Shown here: positions 37,240 to 46,660 of the stretch, one piece after another
Numbering within the stretch: position 1 is the first letter of the stretch
How the letters are laid out: every line of letters starts with the position of its first letter
Source: Pseudoduganella ginsengisoli
GTDB taxonomy: Bacteria > Pseudomonadota > Gammaproteobacteria > Burkholderiales > Burkholderiaceae_D
Assembly: GCF_009720865.1 (NCBI RefSeq)
Contig: NZ_WNLA01000004.1
Span: 248,001-312,000 of the forward strand
Reading direction: 5' to 3'
DNA length: 64,000 nt
Notes under the pieces: generated by a model
The model's input: the letters and a program-made list of their open reading frames with translations, nothing else
Databases searched by the model: none
Told to the model about the DNA's origin: nothing
Position numbers and translations under genes: made by a program

Positions 37240-39087
37240 TCAGCCGGCCCATGGCGTGAACGCCATGCCGTTTTGCATCGTACCGACCAGCGCAGCCTGG
37301 TTTTCCGCGCTGTCGGCAAAATACGCCAGCACTTGCGATTGCGTGACTTTGCCGGCATCCATGACATTGAGCCAATAGTTGTAGCCCGCCGCTTCCGGCG
37401 CGCGGTGCAGCACGTGCTGATAGAACTCCGTCAGCACGTCGGCATTTTTCGGTGCGATGCCAAATCTGGCCTGGGCTTCCTCGCTGGCCATGAACCAGTA
37501 CGCCACGTCAAAGCGGTTGAGGCCCTGGTCCATTTTGTTGATCCAATAGCCGAAGCCGGCCGCATCCGGCGCGCGGTCAAAGGCGGCCTGGTAGATCCGG
37601 TACGCGCTGCCTGCCGTGCCATTGACGTCATACGCGATGTCGGCATTGGCGAAATGCAGGCGTTCGACATTGGCCAGGATATCCGTGCCATCGACGCCCG
37701 TGCTGTCGGTGACGGTCAAGCCGCCGGCGCCGCGCGTGACCGTGTAATTGGCCCGCGCACCCTGGAACACCACGGTATCGGCCCCGCCGCCGCCATCGAT
37801 GACGTCATTGCCGCCCAGCCCGGAAATACGGTCGGCGCCCTGGTTGGCGTTGATCACGTCGGCGCCCGTGCCGCCTGCGATGGTCTGGCCCGCCGTATCG
37901 CCAAAGCCCGCGCCCACATTGACTTTCACGAGATTGCGCACGTCCGATGCCTTGCCGGCGGTGTATTTGTAATTCGTATACAGCACGGTGAGGCTGTCCG
38001 CGGCCAGCGCGCCACCTTCCGCATAGTTGTAATCATCGGCGCCGCCCGATTGCGACAGGCGCGATACCGCACCGGATTGCATATCCTTGATAAAGATGTC
38101 CGTCTTGCCATCCGTATCGCCGGGCGTGAAGCTGGCCGTACTGGAAAACACCACATAGCGGCCATCGGCGGAAATCGATGCATCGCCGGAATCGCCCGTC
38201 ACTTGCATGCCGTCGGCCGTGGTGGAAACGCGCACGGTTTGTCCCGTTTGCAAATCCTTGCGGAACACGTCGCGCGTGCCGTTGGTGTCATCATCGACCA
38301 GGTTGCTGGCTTCACTGGCGAAGACGACGTAACGGCCATTGGCGGAAAACGTGGCGTGGTCGCTGTTGCCATTGCCGGCATTGCCGAACGAATCCGTGCT
38401 GATGCGCTGCAAGCTGGCCGTTGCCGTGTCTTTGACGAAGATGTCCGCATAGCTGTTGTCGTTCGGGACGAGGTTGGTCGCATAGCTGGTGAAGGCCACC
38501 AGCTTGCCATCGCTGGAAATCGCGATGTCCTTGCTGTCGGCATCGGCCTGGACCCCGGCTGCCGTGGTGGAGATATTCCGCACGGCACCCGTTTGCAAAT
38601 CTTTGACGAATACGTCATCGTGTCCATTGGTATCGGTTGCCACCAGGTTGGTGGCCTTGCTGAGGTAAGCCACATAGCGGCCGTTTCCGGAAATCGCCGC
38701 ATTGTAGCTATGGCCATTGGCATCAGCGCCGCTGCTGTTGGTGGAAGCATTGACCAGTGTGCCCGTCGCGATGTTTTTCACCATCACGTCGACCAGGGCA
38801 TTGTTGCTGCTGGCATATTGGAATGCGATGGTCTGGCCGTCCGTGCTGAGGCTGACACCGGATGAGGCGCCCGCTAACGGCGCGGTGCTGCCGGCGCCGG
38901 ACGATACCAGCGAGATGGAATTTGATTGCAAGTCGCGCACATAGACGTCGCTGGCGAGGTTGCCATCAGAGCCGCTCAAGTCCTGGTTGGTGGTGAATGC
39001 GGCATAGCGGCCATTGCCGGATAAGCGGGGGCCGATGTCGGTAGCGGAAACACTGCTTTGGATGATAGTTGATGTATTCGCTTGCAT
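37240..39087 (-). CDS. PD40 beta-propeller / RTX / DUF4214 exoprotein
   Basis: 615 residues without a Sec signal. Residues 15-385 hold repeats of the form SGNGRYVAYLSKATNLV and DVFVKDLQTG, typical of TolB/PD40 propeller blades. Residues around 400-440 are RTX calcium repeats (GGTGADVINA, ISGLGGNDVIDGGGGADTV). The C-terminal 130 residues have two DUF4214 units (YRIYQAAFDRAPDAAGFGYW and the FYQHVLHRAPEAAGYNYWLN copy). RTX proteins are usually secreted by type I systems; none is encoded here. Role probably extracellular or surface. Confidence 0.85.
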   Translation of the reverse strand: MQANTSTIIQSSVSATDIGPRLSGNGRYAAFTTNQDLSGSDGNLASDVYVRDLQSNSISLVSSGAGSTAPLAGASSGVSLSTDGQTIAFQYASSNNALVDVMVKNIATGTLVNASTNSSGADANGHSYNAAISGNGRYVAYLSKATNLVATDTNGHDDVFVKDLQTGAVRNISTTAAGVQADADSKDIAISSDGKLVAFTSYATNLVPNDNSYADIFVKDTATASLQRISTDSFGNAGNGNSDHATFSANGRYVVFASEASNLVDDDTNGTRDVFRKDLQTGQTVRVSTTADGMQVTGDSGDASISADGRYVVFSSTASFTPGDTDGKTDIFIKDMQSGAVSRLSQSGGADDYNYAEGGALAADSLTVLYTNYKYTAGKASDVRNLVKVNVGAGFGDTAGQTIAGGTGADVINANQGADRISGLGGNDVIDGGGGADTVVFQGARANYTVTRGAGGLTVTDSTGVDGTDILANVERLHFANADIAYDVNGTAGSAYRIYQAAFDRAPDAAGFGYWINKMDQGLNRFDVAYWFMASEEAQARFGIAPKNADVLTEFYQHVLHRAPEAAGYNYWLNVMDAGKVTQSQVLAYFADSAENQAALVGTMQNGMAFTPWAG

Positions 39088-39264
39088 TATCGTAAGAAAA
39101 GTGTCTTAAAGGTTGTCGAAATTTGGCCGATAAATTGTGCATCAATCAATACAAAAACCGCCGCACGGTACTGTTGAGCAACCTCTGGACATAGCGACAG
39201 AGTGAAATCGGGCTGCGGATGCGGCGGGGCATGCGCCCCGCGATGCACCAGGCCTGGAGCTGGC

Positions 39265-40932
39265 ATGGATCGTAGGGACTTTGTCCGGATGGGGCTGGCG
39301 GCCGGTGCCGCTGCCGGCCTGCCGCGCACCGGCGCGGCAACCACGGCATTGCCGCCGGACGCGGCGGTTTCGCCTGCGCCGGTTGCGGCGCCATCGGTGC
39401 AGGCTGCCACGCCCGCATCCATGTATAAACCCGGCATCCTCGATGCCGGCGTGATGGCGCAGCAAGAATTAATGGCTGCGCACAAACTGACGTCGCATGC
39501 GCTGACGTCGCAATATCTTGCGCGTATTAAAAGCGTGGATAAGTCCGGCCCCCGCCTCAATGCCGTGATTGAACTCAATCCCGAAGCGCTGAAGATTGCC
39601 TTGGACATGGACCGCGAGCGGCTGCACCGCAAAGTGCGCGGGCCGCTGCACGGCATTCCCGTGCTCATCAAAGACAACATTGCCACAGGCGACCGCATGT
39701 GCACGACAGCCGGTTCGCTGGCGCTGGCCGGCGTCAAGGCGGCGCGCGACGCGTGTATCGTGGCGCGCCTGCGGGCGGCGGGCGCTGTCATTATCGGTAA
39801 AACCAATTTGTCGGAATGGGCCAATATGCGCTCATCGCAGGCGGTCAGCGGCTGGAGTGCGCGAGGCGGATTGACGCGCAACCCGTATGCGCTGGACCGC
39901 AATTGCAGCGGTTCCAGTTCGGGTTCCGCGGCAGCGGTGGCGGCCGCATTGGCGACAGTTGCTGTCGGCACCGAGACCGATGGCTCCATCGTGTCGCCCG
40001 CATCGATTTGCGGGCTGGTGGGGATCAAGCCGACCTTGGGCTTGATCAGCCGCAGCGGCATCATTCCCATTGCGCAGGCACAGGATACGGCCGGCCCCAT
40101 GGCGCGCAGCGTAGCCGATGCCGCGCTAATGCTGACCGCCATGGCGGGCTGCGATCCGGATGACCCTGTTACTGAGGGCTGCCGTGGCCGCACGTGTGAT
40201 TATGCGCAAGCGCTCGATACCAAAGCGCTGCAGGGCAAGCGGCTGGGCGTGGCGCGCAATTTCTTTGGCCACCGCGCCGATATCGATGCGCTCATTAATG
40301 CATCGCTGCGCGTACTGCAGGCGCAGGGTGCAACGCTGGTGGACGTGCACGTGCCGAACGTGAGCCGCTACGATGAAACGGAAATGGATGTGCTGCTGTA
40401 TGAATTCAAGGCCGGGCTGGCGTCGTACCTGAGGCAATATGCGCCCGATGCGGCCGTGCAGGATATGGCGGCCGTGATTGAGTTCAACCGCCGCAACAGC
40501 GCGCAGGAAATGCCGTATTTCGGCCAGGACGTGCTGGAGCGGGCGCAGGCGAAAGGGGGGCTCGATGAACAGGCATACCTCGACGCGCTGGCGCACAACC
40601 ACCGCTATGCGCGCGATGAAGGGATCGACCAGGTGCTGGCGGAACACCAGCTCGATGGGCTGGTGGCGCCGACCGGCAGCATCGCGTGGCTGACGGACTT
40701 CATTTCCGGCGACAATTCCGGCATGAGTTTTTCATCGCCTGCCGCCGTGGCGGGCTATCCGCACATTACCGTGCCGGCCGGGTATGTGCATGGCTTGCCA
40801 GTCGGCTTGTCGCTGGTGGGGGCGCCCTACAGCGACGCCAGCCTGATCGGCATGGCCTATGCGTTTGAACAGGCGACGCACCACCGCAGGGCGCCACAGT
40901 TCCCTGCCACGATTTCACCAGGGATGGCATAA
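39265..40932 (+). CDS. Tat-exported amidase
   Basis: 555 residues from ATG 39265, where MDRRDFVRMGLAAGAAAGLP is a twin-arginine signal; an upstream in-frame start would give 21 Cys-rich residues that look non-coding. The amidase signature is complete: the catalytic Lys in PVLIKDNIATGD, and the Ser-rich GSSSGSAAAVAAALATVAVG with GTETDGSIVSPAS. The enzyme hydrolyses an amide in the periplasm. Substrate unknown. Confidence 0.93.
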   Translation: MDRRDFVRMGLAAGAAAGLPRTGAATTALPPDAAVSPAPVAAPSVQAATPASMYKPGILDAGVMAQQELMAAHKLTSHALTSQYLARIKSVDKSGPRLNAVIELNPEALKIALDMDRERLHRKVRGPLHGIPVLIKDNIATGDRMCTTAGSLALAGVKAARDACIVARLRAAGAVIIGKTNLSEWANMRSSQAVSGWSARGGLTRNPYALDRNCSGSSSGSAAAVAAALATVAVGTETDGSIVSPASICGLVGIKPTLGLISRSGIIPIAQAQDTAGPMARSVADAALMLTAMAGCDPDDPVTEGCRGRTCDYAQALDTKALQGKRLGVARNFFGHRADIDALINASLRVLQAQGATLVDVHVPNVSRYDETEMDVLLYEFKAGLASYLRQYAPDAAVQDMAAVIEFNRRNSAQEMPYFGQDVLERAQAKGGLDEQAYLDALAHNHRYARDEGIDQVLAEHQLDGLVAPTGSIAWLTDFISGDNSGMSFSSPAAVAGYPHITVPAGYVHGLPVGLSLVGAPYSDASLIGMAYAFEQATHHRRAPQFPATISPGMA

Positions 40933-41004
40933 GTGGTTTGACGTAAGCGGCGGGCTTGGCTTATGCTGCATCGGCACTGAACCAGGTTATATCGACAGGA
41001 CGCC

Positions 41005-41967
41005 ATGCTGACACTGCCCACCTATGACGACGTGGCTGCCGCTGCCCAGCGGATAGCCGGCCATGCGCACCGCACCCCGGTGCTGACTTCCCGTACTGCC
41101 GACGATGACGTTGGCGCGCAACTGTACTTCAAATGTGAAAACTTGCAGCGCATGGGTGCGTTCAAGTTCCGCGGCGCGTACAACGCACTGTCGCGTTTCA
41201 CGGAACAGCAGCGCAAGGCCGGAGTCGTGGCTTTCTCGTCGGGCAACCATGCGCAAGCCATTGCATTGTCGGCCCGCCTGCTGGACATTCCCGCCACCAT
41301 CGTGATGCCGGAAGACGCACCGGCCGCGAAAGTCGCCGCCACCAGAGGCTATGGCGGCAAAGTCGTGCTGTACAACCGCTATACGGAAGACCGCGAAGCC
41401 ATCGGCCGCCAGCTGGCGGAACAGCATGGCATGACCTTGATTCCGCCATATGACCATCCGGACGTGATTGCCGGGCAGGGCACGGCCGTCAAGGAATTGA
41501 TCGATGAAGCGGGCGCGCTGGATGTGCTGTTCGTGCCGCTAGGAGGCGGCGGCCTGCTGTCCGGCTCTGCGCTGGCGGCGCGCGAGCTGGCCCCGGGTTG
41601 CCGCATTATCGGCGTGGAACCGGAAGCGGGCAACGATGGCCAGCGCTCGTTCGAGAGTGGCAGCATCGTGCACATCGATACGCCAAACACGATCGCCGAT
41701 GGCGCGCAGACGCAGCACCTGGGCAATATCACGTTCGGCATCATCCAGCGCGACGTGGACGACATCGTCACGGCGACGGATGCGGAACTGGTTGACGCGA
41801 TGCGCTTTTTTGCGTCGCGCATGAAGATCATCGCGGAGCCGACCGGATGCCTGGGGTTGGCGGCAGCCCGCGCGCGGCGCGACGAATTGCGCGGCAAAAA
41901 AGTCGGCATTGTCATCAGTGGCGGCAATGTCGATATGGAGCGCTTTTGCGCGTTGCTGAGCAGTTAG
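41005..41967 (+). CDS. PLP-dependent threonine/serine dehydratase family enzyme
   Basis: 320 residues, fold type II. MGAFKFRGAYNALS carries the PLP lysine, VVAFSSGNHAQAIA and PLGGGGLLSGSALA bind the cofactor. Single-domain length without a regulatory ACT domain fits catabolic threonine dehydratase, serine racemase or threo-3-hydroxyaspartate ammonia-lyase; these cannot be told apart here. Confidence 0.9.
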   Translation: MLTLPTYDDVAAAAQRIAGHAHRTPVLTSRTADDDVGAQLYFKCENLQRMGAFKFRGAYNALSRFTEQQRKAGVVAFSSGNHAQAIALSARLLDIPATIVMPEDAPAAKVAATRGYGGKVVLYNRYTEDREAIGRQLAEQHGMTLIPPYDHPDVIAGQGTAVKELIDEAGALDVLFVPLGGGGLLSGSALAARELAPGCRIIGVEPEAGNDGQRSFESGSIVHIDTPNTIADGAQTQHLGNITFGIIQRDVDDIVTATDAELVDAMRFFASRMKIIAEPTGCLGLAAARARRDELRGKKVGIVISGGNVDMERFCALLSS

Positions 41968-41975
41968 CCGGCCCC

Positions 41976-42377
41976 ATGGCGGACTTGCCTTTCCCCATCC
42001 GCAAAGAATGTCCGCCTGGCGCATGCGTGTGCCAGCGGGACGATTTGCTGGACAAGCCGGACGCGGACCTGACGATCCTGCGGCTGACGAAGGAAGAGGA
42101 AAAGCGTCTGTGCGAGCGCATTGAAGCGATTGAAACGTATGAAGAATTGCTGCGCGTTAGCGCAAAACTGCAGCAACAGCTAGGCATCGTGCTGACCATC
42201 GAGCCGGGCGACAATGAAGTGCGCACGGTGATGGGCTTGACCATCGAACTGGCTGAAAAGAAGGGCTTGTGCCGCAAGACGCGCGAAGCGATCCCCGCGG
42301 CGATCCGGCGCTGCATGAAGCGCAAGCCGGAAATTATTTATGCGCTATTGAATTCGCGCGACCTGTTTGGTTTGTAA
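41976..42377 (+). CDS. Conserved hypothetical protein with N-terminal cysteine motif
   Basis: 133 residues from ATG 41976, eight bases after the dehydratase. It starts MADLPFPIRKECPPGACVCQ, giving a C-x4-C-x-C cluster that may bind metal, followed by a helical charged middle and KKGLCRKTREAIPAAIRRCM. I do not recognise the family. Its stop codon abuts that of the converging VOC gene with no base between. Confidence 0.7.
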   Translation: MADLPFPIRKECPPGACVCQRDDLLDKPDADLTILRLTKEEEKRLCERIEAIETYEELLRVSAKLQQQLGIVLTIEPGDNEVRTVMGLTIELAEKKGLCRKTREAIPAAIRRCMKRKPEIIYALLNSRDLFGL

Positions 42378-42764
42378 TCAGAGCGGCTGCACCAGGTTGA
42401 TCAGGTTGCCGCACGTATCTTCAAACATCACGCCAATAATCGGCCCCATGTTATTGGGCTCGCCCCGGAATACGACCCCCAGGTCTTTCAGGCGCTGGTA
42501 TTCCTTATGGATGTCGCTGGTCAGAAAAGCCGTGGCAGGAATCCCCGCGGCATACAGCGCCGTCTGGTAAGCGTGGGCAGGCGGGAAGCCAATGGGTTCC
42601 AGCACCAGTTCCACGCCATCGGCGCCTTCCGGCGACGTCACCGTCAGCCAGCGGAACTGGCCCATGGGGATATCGTTTTTGACCGTGAAGCCCAGGACAT
42701 TGGTATAAAAGGCCAGCGCCTTGTCCTGGTTATCCACCATGATGCCCGATAAACCGATCCGCAT
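42378..42764 (-). CDS. VOC (glyoxalase/bleomycin resistance) family protein
   Basis: 128 residues. GIMVDNQDKALAFYTNVLGF is the typical first beta-alpha-beta unit, and IGVMFEDTCGNLINLVQPL the last with the metal-ligand Glu. It is a small lyase or binding protein of the VOC superfamily; substrate unknown. GGAGAG lies ahead of the start. Confidence 0.9.
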   Translation of the reverse strand: MRIGLSGIMVDNQDKALAFYTNVLGFTVKNDIPMGQFRWLTVTSPEGADGVELVLEPIGFPPAHAYQTALYAAGIPATAFLTSDIHKEYQRLKDLGVVFRGEPNNMGPIIGVMFEDTCGNLINLVQPL

Positions 42765-42808
42765 AGCGCTCTCCTGTCAAACAGCCCGATCAGGCAACTG
42801 TAGCAGAT

Positions 42809-44221
42809 TTATACTTCCACGAAGCGCATCTTGAAGTTGCGGCCCTTGAAGCTGCCAAAGTCGGCGCCGGCGCGGCTGCCTTGCGTCAGGCGGCCAAACG
42901 CATCCCACGCCACGCGGCGGTCCAGCGCCACATAGGTGTTGAATTCAAGGACGCTGATCTTGCCCACTTGTTCCTTGCTGAGGCCGCCATCGCCCGTCAA
43001 TGCGCCCAGCACGTCGCCCGGACGCAGCTTGTCTTTTTTGCCGGCCAGGATGCACAGGGTCATCATCGGCGCCGGATCCGCAACGGTATCTTCATTGTCC
43101 GGCAATTCGTCCAGGCTATGCCATTGCACCGGTGCGCCCTGGTATTCCTCGATCAGCTTGACCCATTTCTTTTCATTGGGCGCGCACAGCGACAGCGCCA
43201 GGCCCTGTTCATCGCCACGGCCCGTGCGGCCAATGCGGTGAATGTGGACTTCCGTATCTTTCGACACGTCGACGTTGATGACCGCTTCCAGGTTTGAAAT
43301 ATCGAGGCCGCGCGCCGCCACGTCGGTGGCCACCAGCACGGTTGCGCTGCGGTTCGAGAACAGCACGAGGATTTCATCGCGTTCGCGCTGTTCCAGTTCG
43401 CCATACAGCGCCAGCGCTGTAAAGCCATCGGCGCGCAGCGATTCCACCAGTTCGCGGCAATGCACTTTGGTATTGCAGAAGGCAATCGCGGAGGCCGGGT
43501 TGAAGTGTTTCAGCAGGCGGCCGACGGCCTTGTCGCGGTCGTCGTAATCCACTTCATAGAAACGCTGCTCGATCTTGCTGTTGTCGTGCTGCGCTTCAAT
43601 GATGACTTCGACGGGATCGGCCAGGAACGGTTCCGTGGCGGCGCGGATATCGTCCGGATACGTGGCCGAGAACAGCAGCGTCTGGCGGCGCTTCGGGCAC
43701 GCTGACACGATACCCGCGATTTCGTCGTAGAAGCCCATGTCCGTCATGCGGTCCGCTTCATCCAGCACCAGGGTGCCGACCGTCGACAAGTCGATGGTCT
43801 GGCGGCTGATGTGGTCGCGGATGCGGCCCGGCGTGCCCACCACGATGTGCGCGCCATGTTCCAGCGACGCGATTTGCGGCCGCATCGGCATGCCGCCCGT
43901 CAGCACGAGGATTTTCACGTTGCCGACGCCGCGCGCCAGGCGGCGCAATTCATTGGCCACCTGGTCCGCCAGTTCGCGTGTCGGGCACAGCACCAGCCCT
44001 TGCGTGGCAAACCATGCCGGGTTCAGTTTATTGAGCATGCCGATGCCGAACGCCGCCGTCTTGCCGCTGCCGGTGGCGGCTTGCGCCAGCAAGTCGCGGC
44101 CTTCCAGCACGGAGGGCAGGCTGGCGGCCTGGATCGGCGTCATTTGCTTGTAGCCGAGCACGTCGAGGTTGGCGATGAACGCGGAAGACAGGGGCAGGGT
44201 ATGGAAGGCGGTGGACGTCAT
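42809..44221 (-). CDS. dbpA: ATP-dependent RNA helicase DbpA
   Basis: 470 residues. The DEAD-box set is complete: AQAATGSGKTAA (motif I), PTRELADQV (Ia), VLDEADRM (II, DEAD), LLFSATYP (III, SAT), IHRIGRTGRG (VI). The C-terminal 80 residues are the RNA-binding domain specific to DbpA, which docks on hairpin 92 of 23S rRNA, so the protein works in large-subunit assembly. Confidence 0.95.
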   Translation of the reverse strand: MTSTAFHTLPLSSAFIANLDVLGYKQMTPIQAASLPSVLEGRDLLAQAATGSGKTAAFGIGMLNKLNPAWFATQGLVLCPTRELADQVANELRRLARGVGNVKILVLTGGMPMRPQIASLEHGAHIVVGTPGRIRDHISRQTIDLSTVGTLVLDEADRMTDMGFYDEIAGIVSACPKRRQTLLFSATYPDDIRAATEPFLADPVEVIIEAQHDNSKIEQRFYEVDYDDRDKAVGRLLKHFNPASAIAFCNTKVHCRELVESLRADGFTALALYGELEQRERDEILVLFSNRSATVLVATDVAARGLDISNLEAVINVDVSKDTEVHIHRIGRTGRGDEQGLALSLCAPNEKKWVKLIEEYQGAPVQWHSLDELPDNEDTVADPAPMMTLCILAGKKDKLRPGDVLGALTGDGGLSKEQVGKISVLEFNTYVALDRRVAWDAFGRLTQGSRAGADFGSFKGRNFKMRFVEV

Positions 44222-44350
44222 GGCGGGGCAGTAAGTTAGAGGGTAGGCGGCGCCGTTCAGTTTGCCGCGTTTGCGGCATGGACGGCAAGGTGAAATTCCC
44301 GCAGGGGGGCATTCCGGTTGCTGATCGGCGACGGCAGCTGGTAGGCTAGG

Positions 44351-44575
44351 TCAGTCTTTTTGCCAAACCGGCAAACCAGTCAAATCCAGGCCCTCGTCGC
44401 GCTTCCACACTGGCAAGCCCGTCGTGTCGGTCTCTTCCAGCAGCTCAAGTTGAACCTGTTTCATGGCAGCGCGACGCACGCGCGGAGGCGGCGGGCGTTT
44501 CGGCTCCGGCTCCATCGGCGCGGCCGGGTCAAAGCCCGGCAAATCAAACGTCGCGTTGTCTTTTTTATCTCTCAT
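44351..44575 (-). CDS. Small acidic-basic protein with repeated GLPVW motif
   Basis: 74 residues from ATG 44575. It starts MRDKKDNATFDLPGFDPAAP, has a Pro/Arg-rich middle (PKRPPPPRVRRA), and ends with two copies of TGLPVWK/QxD separated by EGLDL. No family is recognised and no ribosome site is clear; a terminator hairpin ends immediately before the start codon. I am moderately sure it is a real gene. Confidence 0.5.
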   Translation of the reverse strand: MRDKKDNATFDLPGFDPAAPMEPEPKRPPPPRVRRAAMKQVQLELLEETDTTGLPVWKRDEGLDLTGLPVWQKD

Positions 44576-44576
44576 G

Positions 44577-44609
44577 CAAAACAAAAGCCCGGCTGCAAGA
44601 GTCGGGCTT
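44577..44609 (-). terminator. Terminator behind the phosphoesterase gene
   Basis: On the minus strand AAGCCCG and CGGGCTT pair around an 11-base loop, followed by TTTGTTTT. It would end the transcript from 46329. Confidence 0.6.
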
Positions 44610-44620
44610 GGCAATTTAAA

Positions 44621-44690
44621 GCGGCATGGAGTGTATCACATGCCGCTGTACAGGCATAGCGTAGGCCGGATTAGCGCAGCGTAATCCGGC
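44621..44690. repeat. Hairpin and REP-like palindrome
   Basis: GCGGCATG/CATGCCGC at 44621-44646 forms one hairpin. GTAGGCCGGATTA and TAATCCGGC at 44661-44690 form a second, which resembles the REP elements of gamma- and betaproteobacteria. Confidence 0.55.
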
Positions 44691-44697
44691 ATCAGGG

Positions 44698-46329
44698 TTA
44701 GCGAAAGCTCAATGCCCCCGTCAAGTCGCCCGGTGGTTGCGCATTACGCGCGGCAAACGCGTCATTGCGCACTTTGATACCGTCCAGCAGCGGCAAACCA
44801 TGCAGGCGCGAAATGAAGCGCAAGATCGACGTGGTGTCGTAAAAACTGTGGTCCACCGCGCCTTTTTTCGCATACGGTGACACGATGATCGCGGGAACGC
44901 GCGAGCCCGGGCCCCAGCGGTCGCCTTGCGGCGGCGCCACGTGGTCCCACCAGCCGCCATTTTCATCGAACGTAATGATGACCACCATGTCTTTCCATTG
45001 CGGCGACTTTTGCAGGTGGGCGATGACGTTGGTGATGTGCTGGTCGCCCGATTCCACGTCAGAGTATCCGGCGTGCAAGTTCAAATTGCCTTGCGGCTTA
45101 TAGAACGTCACGGCAGGCAGCCTGCCCGCCACCACGTCGGCCAGGAATTTGTTCGACATGGGACTGTCGCCCAGGCCGCCATCGCGCAAGTGTTCGGCAC
45201 GGGCGCGCGTGCCGGGTGCAAATTGCGTGAAGTAATTGAATGGCTGGTGGTGGTACTGGAAATTCGGTTTCGGCCCGCCGCCCTTGGCATCGAGGGCCGC
45301 CTGCATGCCGGCGCCATACCAAGCCCAGCTGACGCCTTTCGCCGACAGCAAGTCGCCGATCGTGTCATAGCTTTGCGGCGGCTGGTAATACGCTTCATCG
45401 GAGCTCGCCAGGTTCGGGTCGCCACCGGGCGCAGGCTTGATCCAGCTGGGCTGGTAGGGCGGCGCCATCGTGTTGACCACGTAGCCGTCCGGCGTGATGG
45501 AACCATCGTTGACGTACACGGGTTTGCCTTCCAGCGCGGATTTCGGGCTGTCCGGCGCAATGGCCAGGCGGACGCCCGCCGGGCCATCGGCCAGTACGCA
45601 GATTTTCTTTTTCGCGGCTGATTGCGCGGCATTGCGGAATTCCGCCGGGCGGGCGCTGATGAGGAATTGGTGGTTCAAGTAAGAGCCGCCAAACGCTGCC
45701 ATGAAGAAGTTGTCGCACAGCGTGTACTGGCGCGCCAGCTGGTACAGGCCCAGGTTTTTCGACGTTTCGCCATAGCGGCCCATCACCATGCCGCCGGTAT
45801 TGCCCCACGCGACGAAGCCGTCATTCTTGCCGCCATTGATTTGCATCTGGTTTTGATAAAACAAGTGCCACAGGTCGCGCGTAATGACCGCTTCCGGCAA
45901 TGGCTTGCCGTCCGGCGTGCTCAATTTAAAGGGCGCGTTCGGCAAATCCTTGATGTCATCTTCCTTGATTTCATACTTGATGCCGCCGATGGTCTGCGCA
46001 TCCGGCACCATGCCGCCCCATACCTTGGGCAGCGATGGCAATACCGAACCGTCGTAATCCTTTTGCTGGTATTGCGAAGGCGCCAGCGCGGACAGCGGGG
46101 ACGCGAGGCCGGGGAAGTCGGCAAACAAGTTATTGAAACTGCGGTTTTCCAGGTAAATGACGACCACGTTTTTCACGTGTTCTTTCAGCTTGTCGTCCAG
46201 CGATACCGCCTTGGCGGCTGGCTTGGCGTCAACCGTGGCGGCAGGCAGGGTGGCGGCAATGCCGGTGGCGGCGGCTGCCTGGAAAATGCGGCGGCGGGAA
46301 GGCAATTCCGGTGCGTTGTTGTCGGTCAC
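44698..46329 (-). CDS. Tat-exported phosphoesterase (phospholipase C / acid phosphatase family)
   Basis: 543 residues from GTG 46329, which has AGGAG six bases upstream; the frame is open further but without a fitting signal. SRRRIFQAAAATGIAATLPA is a Tat signal. VVVIYLENRSFNNLFADFPG is the phosphoesterase nucleophile region, closest in pattern to AcpA-type acid phosphatases. ITFDENGGWWDHVAPP and SRVPAIIVSPYAKKG hold further metal-site residues. Substrate may be phosphate esters in the periplasm. It is divergent from the GMC gene. Confidence 0.9.
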   Translation of the reverse strand: MTDNNAPELPSRRRIFQAAAATGIAATLPAATVDAKPAAKAVSLDDKLKEHVKNVVVIYLENRSFNNLFADFPGLASPLSALAPSQYQQKDYDGSVLPSLPKVWGGMVPDAQTIGGIKYEIKEDDIKDLPNAPFKLSTPDGKPLPEAVITRDLWHLFYQNQMQINGGKNDGFVAWGNTGGMVMGRYGETSKNLGLYQLARQYTLCDNFFMAAFGGSYLNHQFLISARPAEFRNAAQSAAKKKICVLADGPAGVRLAIAPDSPKSALEGKPVYVNDGSITPDGYVVNTMAPPYQPSWIKPAPGGDPNLASSDEAYYQPPQSYDTIGDLLSAKGVSWAWYGAGMQAALDAKGGGPKPNFQYHHQPFNYFTQFAPGTRARAEHLRDGGLGDSPMSNKFLADVVAGRLPAVTFYKPQGNLNLHAGYSDVESGDQHITNVIAHLQKSPQWKDMVVIITFDENGGWWDHVAPPQGDRWGPGSRVPAIIVSPYAKKGAVDHSFYDTTSILRFISRLHGLPLLDGIKVRNDAFAARNAQPPGDLTGALSFR

Positions 46330-46660
46330 GCGCGGCTCCTGTCGAGAAATTTTTACAAGTGGCAAAGTGTAGCACCAGCAACAGCCAAATTCGTTGCAGC
46401 CATGCAAACAGTACAAAACGTTACATGGCTGCCATGTTGCCTTTTGCCTACAAGTTGCAGATTGATAATGTTGAGCGCCGAAAAAGATTGCCGGATGCAA
46501 GCTGTTTTAACGGCAGGGCGTATGGCATATAGGCACAAACTTGTATGGTGAAATGCATTGTTGCCTGAAAAATAAATCATTTGCCTCAGGAAATCCGCAC
46601 GTACTACGCTGGCCTGACCGGCCATGTGGCCGGCCCAACAATGGATAACAGGAGACAAGT
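46330..46660. other. Divergent intergenic region
   Basis: 331 bases between the phosphoesterase and the GMC gene with no supported gene. It includes the dyad TTGCA-GCCA-TGCAA at 46394-46407, which could be a shared operator. No strong promoter match is visible. Confidence 0.5.

Noticed and set aside
37273..38865. A 530-codon frame opposite the RTX exoprotein
   Set aside because: No motif is visible in it, whereas the minus strand shows clear PD40, RTX and DUF4214 repeats.
39202..39264. A longer amidase starting with a Cys-rich segment
   Set aside because: The Tat signal begins at the internal ATG 39265, which is where an exported amidase should start.
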